Under the pieces are notes generated by a model. It made no database searches. It worked only from the letters and a program-made list of their open reading frames with translations, and had not been told where the DNA came from. A DNA stretch of 13,779 nucleotides, from assembly GCA_025716815.1 (NCBI GenBank), contig JAIXMN010000103.1:1-13779 (forward strand), given 5' to 3'. Of the stretch, positions 7,223 through 13,779 are shown piece after piece (position 1 is the first letter of the stretch; every line of letters begins with the position of its first letter). The position numbers and the translations under genes were made by a program. This DNA is from Dichotomocladium elegans (lineage: Eukaryota; Mucoromycota; Mucoromycetes; Mucorales; Lichtheimiaceae).

Positions 7223-7976
7223 TGTTGTATCCAACAGCATATTACTCTTGGATTATTACATAATACTGAAATAAGAGATTGCGGATCCTTATGAAGGTTA
7301 GAATAACCGTGAGTGATAGGTTTGTTAGAACAATTCTTTTCTTTAGCGGAAGAATATTTCATCTGTATATCCGAGACAACATTGGATGAGTAATTGACTT
7401 CATTTAGAAATAAGATATTATAGTATTTGGATTTGATTAAATCAGATAACTTTATTTAGCACATCAAACCACAATACATAAATCTAATCTATTTAAGCTA
7501 TTATCTTCTAACTTGTTGATCCTTACTTTAACCCTTTACATTCTGACAGAATTCAATAAGACTGAAACGTAGACGTCGGCAGAATTAAGGAATAGTTTAT
7601 CCTGTCCGTCACGTTAGTTATAATGAAACTGCTGAAGTACGGGTCAAAGGAACCTTTAGTTAGATCAACCCACTTACCTCCTGTCACCGATCCAATCGGT
7701 CAAGGCACCGCTATAGCATGATGAACCGTGCAGTAACAATTGGGTATGTCTTTTCTTTTATCATCAAGGCATCTTGTACCTAAGAGTCTCGATAGAAAAA
7801 GTTTTTTACAATATCCACAAATATAAATAGAAGTACTTTTTTCCTACATGGTTTTTGTCTTCATTCTATGAGTTCTTTATCAGAATATTCTACCTAATAA
7901 AAGAAGATAACTTGGTCTTCACTGATTTCCTTTTTGTTTTCTTTTCCTTTATACTTTTATCTGATCGTATACAACA
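7223..7976 (+). repeat. LTR2 (754 bp), shared by copies B and C
   Basis: It has the same TGTTGTAT...ATACAACA ends as LTR1, a TATA-like box at 7822-7829, AATAAA at 7896-7901 and the ACCGAT inverted repeat at 7686-7700. It is the most divergent of the three LTRs: GATAGG for GATAGA, TTTAGCGG for TTTTACGG, CTATGAG for CTTAATTGAG, and several changes in the last 50 bases of U5. It is the 3' LTR of B and the 5' LTR of C. Confidence 0.93.
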
Positions 7977-7999
7977 TTTTTTTCAGTGAATCACTCAAG
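7977..7999 (+). promoter_or_regulatory. Leader of copy C; candidate unusual primer-binding site
   Basis: Identical to the leader of copy B. TCAGTGAA at 7983-7990 is complementary to TTCACTGA at 7918-7925, so the pairing survives even though the nearby U5 bases of LTR2 have diverged. No tRNA-type TGG is seen. Confidence 0.4.
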
Positions 8000-9502
8000 A
8001 TGTCTATCGAGAATATTGTCACTGATTCGAAGGCTGCTGGTGAAGTAGTCAAGAACTCTGCTGCTGCTCTTGGTGGATCTTCTACAGGTGAAGGTGACTC
8101 TACGCAAGTAGTAATTGAAGAAGAAGGTGTAGATGCAATGTGCATCGTGGACGACGACGGTGATGGAAACTCTCCAGCCCTGAGCGCTGGTACTGGTGTG
8201 ATGGATGACACGTCATTTGTCGTAAACACAATTGAAGACTTTCGCAAGGAGCTGGTAGAAGACATCAGCAAACTGTCTCGTGCTCGTGCAATCGGTGATA
8301 TGGAAGCGTTTGATGCTGCGATGGTTAAAATGGACAAAACTCGCAGAGCAATTCATAGCTTGGAAGCGAATGCAGCTCTGTTGAGGAAGGGTTCTGAAGA
8401 CATTTCGTCTGTTGGTAGTGGCACAAGTAGACTCTTTGACCCTGTTGGTGAGAAACGTGGTTTAACGCTGAACCGCAGAGACCTTCCGAAGTTCCAATTG
8501 AGTTCTGACGTATTTAAACGTTATCCCGGTGAAGAGGTGTTCGAGTCGGTTGACCATTATTTACGAACCTTTGAACAGATCATTAGATCTTCCTCAATTA
8601 GAGACATTGAACGCTACTGGAATGACCTCATCCCTTTGTGCCTTCCCCCCGGTGACGCTGCATGGGTAGACAAGACGCTTTTGAAGTGTACTAGCTGGTC
8701 CGATGCGAAGGTGGAGTTCCGGAAGTATTACGGATCAAGAACTGCAAAACGTCGCTTTGTTGAGCAGGTCTACACTATGAACATGGCGCCGAAGGACAAC
8801 ATTATTGATTATTCCAGGAGATTTCTCCAGATGATGCATGAGGCGGGCATCCCCAGCACGGATGAAGGCGTGGCCGATCGATTTTTAACTTCCTTGCTTC
8901 CTCCCGTTCAAACGGTACTACGTCTGTCAATGGCTACGAATAAGGATGAAAAGTGGACCGTTGAGAAGCTTAGTGAACTCGCTAGAGATGTATTAGGTGA
9001 CGACCAAACCACCTATGGCTTTGCCACTGCTCTCTTGCCAGGTGGTGCTACGAAACCTTATACAGCTTCCATGCCATATCAAGGAGGGGATAGACTTAGC
9101 AAAAGAATGAAGTTGAAAGAGGTCAGCAAAGGTGGCCATGGTAGCTCTTCTTCTGGTACTACTGCAAGTAACAGGTTTTTCTGCAAGCGACACGGACAAA
9201 ATGCTACACATAGCACCGACACTTGTTTCTCGTTGAAGAACGAACAAGAAAAGAAGAACAAGGTGAAGAAATTTGAGCAAGCAAAGAAGGAAGGCAAGTG
9301 CTATAAGTGTGGTGAAAGGTACGGTCCGGGTCATGTTTGCAGGAAGCCAACCACCGTTTTGGCGGTCAGAGGAGGAGACGACACAACTGAGCCCACTGTG
9401 GATAATGATTTGACCATTGAGTCAATTGAACAAATGGAGCAAGAGCTTAAAATGGTTCCCGTTGCTGCGGAGGACACTTTTATGACTGATGCCTACAATT
9501 AG
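8000..9502 (+). CDS. Gag protein, copy C (500 aa)
   Basis: This structural protein forms the virus-like particle and binds element RNA. The reading frame stays open upstream into the LTR, but 8000 is the first ATG after the leader and matches the B start. The protein is identical to residues 1-500 of the copy B polyprotein, with the capsid region at about 150-300, C395-H398-H404-C409, and zinc knuckle C434-C437-H445-C447. It ends at the TAG formed where the 72-base segment is missing (AAT-TAG). I found no nucleotide difference from B across this gene. GC content is visibly higher than in pol. Copy C would give Gag only, unless the stop is bypassed. Confidence 0.93.
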   Translation: MSIENIVTDSKAAGEVVKNSAAALGGSSTGEGDSTQVVIEEEGVDAMCIVDDDGDGNSPALSAGTGVMDDTSFVVNTIEDFRKELVEDISKLSRARAIGDMEAFDAAMVKMDKTRRAIHSLEANAALLRKGSEDISSVGSGTSRLFDPVGEKRGLTLNRRDLPKFQLSSDVFKRYPGEEVFESVDHYLRTFEQIIRSSSIRDIERYWNDLIPLCLPPGDAAWVDKTLLKCTSWSDAKVEFRKYYGSRTAKRRFVEQVYTMNMAPKDNIIDYSRRFLQMMHEAGIPSTDEGVADRFLTSLLPPVQTVLRLSMATNKDEKWTVEKLSELARDVLGDDQTTYGFATALLPGGATKPYTASMPYQGGDRLSKRMKLKEVSKGGHGSSSSGTTASNRFFCKRHGQNATHSTDTCFSLKNEQEKKNKVKKFEQAKKEGKCYKCGERYGPGHVCRKPTTVLAVRGGDDTTEPTVDNDLTIESIEQMEQELKMVPVAAEDTFMTDAYN

Positions 9503-12500
9503 GGCAAGGTCTTGATGGGTCAGATTGATACAGGCAGTAATATAAGTTTCATTAATACCAATAGTTTAAAACATTTATCCATAAATAAAGTTTATTCATT
9601 GAATGGTACTTACAATATGTTAAATGATAAGAATAATGTTCCCCGTATTGGTAAGACTGACTTGTTGAGAGTTGGCTATACGAATGGTATTGAGTTCAAA
9701 CATTCTTTTGAAGTTATGAAATTCAATGAGCATTTTGATTTTGATGTGCTTTTGGGTGTGGACATTCTACCTAAGTTGAACATTTCTCTTCATGGTGTTG
9801 CTTGTAAGTTAAATAATCCAGAAGAAATGGCGAAACAGTTTGACAATGTCAATCATGAATTCGATGTTGAACACCTTCCTGATTCTTCTCCTGCTGGTAC
9901 TCCTATTGAGAGAAAGAAATTTATGGATGCTATTAGTGAAGCACTTCAAGCTAATGCTAACATTCCTGAGACATCATCTTGTCCAATCCCAGAATCTGTG
10001 GTACGTCTTCCTACTCCTCCTGATGCAACTGCATACAGAAGACAGTATCCAATTCCAATTGCGCTGAGACCTGTTTTAATTGAGCAAGTGCAAAAGTGGT
10101 TGAAAACGGGAACAATTGTCAAATGTAGAACAAATACAACTTTTAATAGTCCATTGTTGCTGGTACCGAAGAAATCCAAAACCGGAGAAATAACTGGACA
10201 TCGTGTTTGTCTTGATGTACGTTTGCTGAATAAAATTCTGCCTCCATCATTTAATTATCCTATTCCATTGATTAAGGATATTTTTAAGAATCTGCAAGGC
10301 AAGAAATATTTCACAACGATTGATTTGTCAAATGCATACCATCGTTTCGAGGTGGCTGAAGAAGATCGACATAAGTTGACTTTTACACATTTAGATGGCA
10401 ATCAGTATCAGTTTGTAAAAGCATGCTTTGGTTTAAAGTTTTTGACATCACAGTTCCAAAAGGTACTCGCTATTTTATTTTCAGACCTGAGATGTGTGCA
10501 GAACTTTGTTGATGATTGCGTAGTTGCCAGTGATACAATTGAGCAACACATCATCGATGTCAAAGCAGTTATTGAAAGGCTGAATAAGGCGAATCTTATT
10601 CTGAATGCTGATAAGTGCAGTTGGATGCAACATTCTGTGCGTTTATTGGGATTTGTTGTGGATGCTACTGGTTCTCGAGTTGATCCAAGCAAAAGAACAA
10701 ATGTTCAGACTTGGGCTAAACCAAAGACCGCTAAGCAAGTACAGTCATTTTTGGGGTTAATCAACTATTTTAGAGATTACATCCCTAAAGTCGCTGACGT
10801 TACTGCTCCTTTGAGTTCCATTAGTCATGCTGCTAATGTTGAACAATTGTGGGGTCCAGAACAGGGCAAATCCTTCCAAGCACTGAAAGACATTTTACAA
10901 TCGAATGTCGTTTTACGTTATCCAGACATATCTAAACCTTTCTTTGTTGCCACTGATGCTAGTCAATTTGCTATGTCGGGTTTGTTATTTCAAAAAGATG
11001 ATACAGGTCGTGATTTGTATGTCAGTTTTATTTCACAGACACTGTCCCCATCCCAACGTAATTGGAGTACTACCAAGCGTGAATTATTCGCTGTTGTTAC
11101 CGCACTAAAGAAATTCAAGGAATATCTTTGGGGTCGTAAGTTTACGGTTTACACTGATCATAAGAGTTTAATCTACTTACACACTCAAAAGGTGATGAAT
11201 CCTATGTTGATTGGTTGGATGGAAACTTTACTTGATTACGATTTTGACGTTGTGCACGTTCCAGGCATTGACAATCGCTTAGCCGATTTATTAAGCCGCT
11301 TATATCCACCTCAAATTGAGAGTGAACATAAGCTGGGGGAGAATAGAAGCTTCCCTAGACTTAAGAAATGGGTTAATAAGAAACGTGTCGCTAAACGCAA
11401 AGTATATAGTCAAGATAAAAGAATTAATATACTAGCAACTAAATTGGTCGAAAATAAGAACAAACCTGTTGAATATATCAGTCCTCCTGAAGAAGAGAGA
11501 CAACAATTACTGATCGACATACACAACCTCGGACATGCAGCCAGTGTATATATGGTCAGAGATCTTCATGATCAAGGTTTCCATTGGAACACTATGACAG
11601 AAGAGGCTAAAGCAGTATGTGCAGCTTGTAAAGAATGTCAAAAGCACAATATTGTACAAAGAGGCTACCATCCCATCACGAATATTGTGAGCTATAGACC
11701 CTTTGATGAAATAAGTATGGATCTTGTTGGACCGCTTCCCGCTAGTGCTGATGGCCACATGTATATTCTAGTCGTAGTTTGTATGTGCACGAAATATTTA
11801 ATTATTCGACCTTTGCCTAACAAACATTCAGACACTCTTGCAAGGACTTTGGTAAAGATTTTTGCTGATTACGGTTTGCCACGTTTGATGAGATCTGATA
11901 ACGGTACTGAATTCAAGAACTCACTGATGGACAATATCTGTAAACATCTTCACATTCAGAGATATTATAATACACCTTTGTATGCACAGTCTAATGGACA
12001 TGTCGAAGCTTATTGCAAAATTGTAATGAACACTCTTCGTAAAATGATAAGAGGCAATACAAGAGATTGGGATCTATTTGTTCCTATGGTCCAACTCTGC
12101 GCAAATAGGCAAATTAAGAATAAAACAATGAGTGCTCCTTTCTCTTTGATGTTTGCAAGAAGAGTAAACTTACCAGATGACTATACTAATGGCGAAAGAT
12201 ACCCCATCTTAAATAGTACGACCACTTTGAAAGAATTGGAGGATCAAATCGAAAAAATGGAAAGTATAGTATTTCCTGCGATTGCGGAAAGAACTCAAAT
12301 GATCAACGAGAAGATCAACAAGTACTATAATGACAAACATAAACTCGTTGATATACCCTCTGGTACGCATGTCATGGTCAGGTTGCCACAAAGAAGCAAC
12401 AAATTAGCTGCTCTTTACGATGGACCTTACACAGTCGTTCGACGTAATCAAGGAGGTGCTTATATTCTGAAAACTCCAGAAACTAATGAAGTTCTTCCAC

Positions 12501-12871
12501 GCAACTATGTTCCTTCTGAATTAAAGATTGTCAATCTCGAAGAAGATGCATTTGAAGAGTTCTATGAAGTTGAAGACATTCTGGAACATCGTGGTCCTAG
12601 AGGTAATCGTGAATTTCTAGTTAAATGGAAAGGTTATTCTCATGACCATAACACTTGGCAAAAAGCCGAAGACTTTTCGAGTTCTGATATGATTCAAAAA
12701 TATTGGGAAAGACATGACTTACAGAATGAGTTTCAGTCTGCTCAAACTAAGAACAGTAATAAGGACATTGAGAAGTCTACGCCCTCTGCCAGTTTATCTG
12801 CAAGAGAGGCTAGGGCCTTGAAAAGAAAAATGAATAATAAAGTGACAATGCGCAAAAGAACCAGAAAATAA
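9503..12871 (+). CDS. Pol polyprotein (protease, RT, RNase H, integrase, chromodomain), copy C
   Basis: This frame follows the Gag TAG in the same register, so readthrough would give Gag-Pol. The first ATG is at 9515, 12 bases after the stop and right before the protease core, so reinitiation could give about 1118 residues. The DTGS of the protease starts at 9527, the FVDD of reverse transcriptase is near 10505, the integrase acidic residues are at 11720, 11897 and 12005, and the chromodomain is at about 12560-12710. The frame is open to the end. Differences from B include Lys/Glu before the reverse transcriptase, two Thr/Ala changes in it, Asp-Arg/Gly-Lys and Ile/Met around RNase H, and Asn/Tyr in integrase. 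All catalytic residues are kept. If neither readthrough nor reinitiation occurs, pol here is silent and would depend on enzymes from other copies. Confidence 0.85.
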   Translation, partial: GKVLMGQIDTGSNISFINTNSLKHLSINKVYSLNGTYNMLNDKNNVPRIGKTDLLRVGYTNGIEFKHSFEVMKFNEHFDFDVLLGVDILPKLNISLHGVACKLNNPEEMAKQFDNVNHEFDVEHLPDSSPAGTPIERKKFMDAISEALQANANIPETSSCPIPESVVRLPTPPDATAYRRQYPIPIALRPVLIEQVQKWLKTGTIVKCRTNTTFNSPLLLVPKKSKTGEITGHRVCLDVRLLNKILPPSFNYPIPLIKDIFKNLQGKKYFTTIDLSNAYHRFEVAEEDRHKLTFTHLDGNQYQFVKACFGLKFLTSQFQKVLAILFSDLRCVQNFVDDCVVASDTIEQHIIDVKAVIERLNKANLILNADKCSWMQHSVRLLGFVVDATGSRVDPSKRTNVQTWAKPKTAKQVQSFLGLINYFRDYIPKVADVTAPLSSISHAANVEQLWGPEQGKSFQALKDILQSNVVLRYPDISKPFFVATDASQFAMSGLLFQKDDTGRDLYVSFISQTLSPSQRNWSTTKRELFAVVTALKKFKEYLWGRKFTVYTDHKSLIYLHTQKVMNPMLIGWMETLLDYDFDVVHVPGIDNRLADLLSRLYPPQIESEHKLGENRSFPRLKKWVNKKRVAKRKVYSQDKRINILATKLVENKNKPVEYISPPEEERQQLLIDIHNLGHAASVYMVRDLHDQGFHWNTMTEEAKAVCAACKECQKHNIVQRGYHPITNIVSYRPFDEISMDLVGPLPASADGHMYILVVVCMCTKYLIIRPLPNKHSDTLARTLVKIFADYGLPRLMRSDNGTEFKNSLMDNICKHLHIQRYYNTPLYAQSNGHVEAYCKIVMNTLRKMIRGNTRDWDLFVPMVQLCANRQIKNKTMSAPFSLMFARRVNLPDDYTNGERYPILNSTTTLKELEDQIEKMESIVFPAIAERTQMINEKINKYYNDKHKLVDIPSGTHVMVRLPQRSNKLAALYDGPYTVVRRNQGGAYILKTPETNEVLPRNYVPSELKIVNLEEDAFEEFYEVEDILEHRGPRGNREFLVKWKGYSHDHNTWQKAEDFSSSDMIQKYWERHDLQNEFQSAQTKNSNKDIEKSTPSASLSAREARALKRKMNNKVTMRKRTRK
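11333..11346 (+). promoter_or_regulatory. Candidate central polypurine tract in pol, copy C
   Basis: CTGGGGGAGAATAG, identical to the 3' tract of this copy at 13018-13031 and to the internal tract of copy B. Confidence 0.6.
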
Positions 12872-12995
12872 ATGACGCAACACAGTCACTGAGTTGATCA
12901 ACAGATTTTTTGTGCCTGAGATTTTAATCTTATCTTATCAGTGCTTATTTATGCATCATGATTGTACCTATATTTTATTATCTTTGAGCCGAATA

Positions 12996-13014
12996 ACAAT
13001 TACAGAGTAATTGT
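12996..13014. repeat. Hairpin upstream of the polypurine tract, copy C
   Basis: Arms ACAATTAC and GTAATTGT with an AGA loop, as in copies A and B. Confidence 0.6.
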
Positions 13015-13017
13015 ATT

Positions 13018-13031
13018 CTGGGGGAGAATAG
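13018..13031 (+). promoter_or_regulatory. 3' polypurine tract, copy C
   Basis: CTGGGGGAGAATAG abuts the TG of LTR3; same role as in the other copies. Confidence 0.87.
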
Positions 13032-13779
13032 TGTTGTATCCAACAGCATATTACTCTTGGATTATTACATAATACTGAAATAAGAGATTGCGGATCCTTA
13101 TGAAGGTTAGAATAACCGTGAGTGATAGATTTGTTAGAACAATTCTTTTCTTTTACGGAAGAATATTTCATCTGTATATCCGAGACAACATTAGATGAAT
13201 AATTGACTTCATTTAGAAATAAGATATTATAGTATTTGGATTTGATTAAATCAGATAACTTTATTTAGCACATCAAACCACAATACATAAATCTAATCTA
13301 CTTAGCCATTATCTTCTAACTTGTTGATCCTTACTTTAACCCTTTACATTCTGACAGAATTCAATAAGACTGAAACGTAGACGTCGGCAGAATTAAGGAA
13401 TAGTTTATCCTGTCCGTCACGTTAGTTATAATGAAACTGCTGAAGTACGGGTCAAAGGAACCTTTAGTTAGATCAACCCACTTACCTCCTGTCACCGATC
13501 CAATCGGTCAAGGCACCGCTATAGCATGATGAACCGTGCAGTAACAATTGGGTATGTCTTTTCTTTTATCATCAAGGCATCTTGTACCTAAGAGTCTCGA
13601 TAGAAAAAGTTTTTTACAATATCCACAAATATAAATAGAAGTACTTTTTTCCTACATGGTTTTTGTCTTCATTCTTAATTGAGTTCTTTATCAGAATATT
13701 CTATCTAATAAAAGAAGATAACTTGGTCTTCACTGATTTCCTTTTGTTTTCTTTTTCTTATACTTTGATCTTATCGTAT
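13032..13779 (+). repeat. LTR3, 3' LTR of copy C (cut by window end)
   Basis: It starts TGTTGTAT and carries a TATA-like box at 13630-13637, AATAAA at 13707-13712 and the ACCGAT inverted repeat at 13494-13508. The last bases read CGTAT, so by comparison with LTR1 the final six bases lie beyond the window. It resembles LTR1, from which it differs at only a few places (ATTAGATG for ATTGGATG, TTAGCC for TTAAGCT, CTATC for CTACC). Whether another copy follows cannot be seen. Confidence 0.92.

Larger units (their letters stand above)
1343..7976 (+). mobile_element. Copy B: full-length chromovirus LTR retrotransposon
   Basis: The complete element comprises LTR1, a 23-base leader, an intact Gag-Pol frame, 3' UTR, polypurine tract and LTR2. 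Domain order is capsid, zinc knuckle, protease, reverse transcriptase, RNase H, integrase, chromodomain, which defines Ty3/Gypsy rather than Ty1/Copia (where integrase precedes reverse transcriptase). No target-site duplication is visible because both LTRs are shared with neighbouring copies. The frame has no stop or frameshift, so it is recent and potentially active. Its two LTRs are not identical, and LTR1 resembles LTR3, which suggests that the flanking LTRs were not both made by a single insertion of B. Confidence 0.93.
12872..13031 (+). other. 3' untranslated region of copy C
   Basis: Non-coding stretch between the pol stop and LTR3. It shares the six-T run near 12906 and the TATATTTTATT near 12969 with copy A rather than B. 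It contains the hairpin and polypurine tract. Confidence 0.8.
7223..13779 (+). mobile_element. Copy C: chromovirus LTR retrotransposon lacking the gag-pol intron
   Basis: It contains LTR2, leader, Gag, Pol, 3' UTR, polypurine tract and LTR3; LTR3 is cut by the window end. It is collinear with copy B, and its unit length is 71 bases shorter, explained by the missing 72-base segment plus small indels in the LTR and 3' UTR. Gag and Pol are separated by a single in-frame TAG. No other stop or frameshift is present. The exact loss of an intron-like segment suggests that this copy descends from reverse-transcribed spliced RNA. Confidence 0.9.

Noticed and set aside
7934..7999. Upstream extension of the copy C Gag frame into LTR2
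   Set aside because: The frame is merely open in T-rich U5; it starts at a non-ATG codon, and 8000 is the first ATG after the leader, matching copy B.
1..13779. CRISPR arrays, tRNA or rRNA genes, bacterial operons or a host defence system
   Set aside because: No regularly spaced short repeats or RNA-gene signatures were seen; all long frames are retrotransposon genes.

Overview
This window is built almost entirely from one family of Ty3/Gypsy (Metaviridae) LTR retrotransposons of the chromodomain-bearing 'chromovirus' type, arranged head-to-tail as a tandem array with single LTRs shared between neighbouring units. The family type, the low GC content, the short GTAAGT...CTAAT...TAG intron-like segment and the TGTTGTAT/ATACAACA LTR ends fit a fungal nuclear genome, possibly an early-diverging AT-rich lineage. 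That host assignment is inference; no host gene is visible.

Layout: 1-23 is short unrelated sequence. 24-1342 is the 3' part of copy A (integrase core to chromodomain, 3' UTR), 5'-truncated and carrying several one-base indels. 1343-2097 is LTR1. 2098-7222 is the internal region of copy B, with one intact 1647-codon Gag-Pol frame. 7223-7976 is LTR2. 7977-13031 is the internal region of copy C, with a 500-codon Gag frame, a TAG, and an otherwise intact Pol frame in the same register. 13032-13779 is LTR3, cut by the window end about 6 bases before its expected terminus.

How the parts work: each LTR holds a TATA-like box and an AATAAA signal. The RNA would encode Gag (capsid region, zinc knuckles) and Pol (aspartic protease, reverse transcriptase, RNase H, integrase with GPY/F module and C-terminal chromodomain). 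Each internal region ends in a polypurine tract that abuts the LTR, and copies B and C carry an exact 14-base duplicate of that tract inside pol.

The most interesting point is the difference between B and C at the gag-pol junction. C lacks exactly 72 bases present in B (3622-3693). The segment starts GTAAGT, ends TAG, and has a CTAAT branch-site candidate 18 bases before its end; its breakpoints are unambiguous. It looks like a spliceosomal intron removed through an RNA intermediate. In B it is an open multiple of three codons, so unspliced RNA reads straight through as Gag-Pol, whereas joining its flanks creates an in-frame TAG just after Gag. Splicing versus retention could therefore set the Gag:Gag-Pol ratio, and copy C would be a genomic fossil of the spliced RNA. 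This is a hypothesis from sequence alone.

Other points: no TGG-starting tRNA primer site follows the LTRs, suggesting self-priming or another unusual primer. Copy A and LTR1 match copy C and LTR3 more closely than they match B and LTR2. B/C substitutions are strongly clustered.
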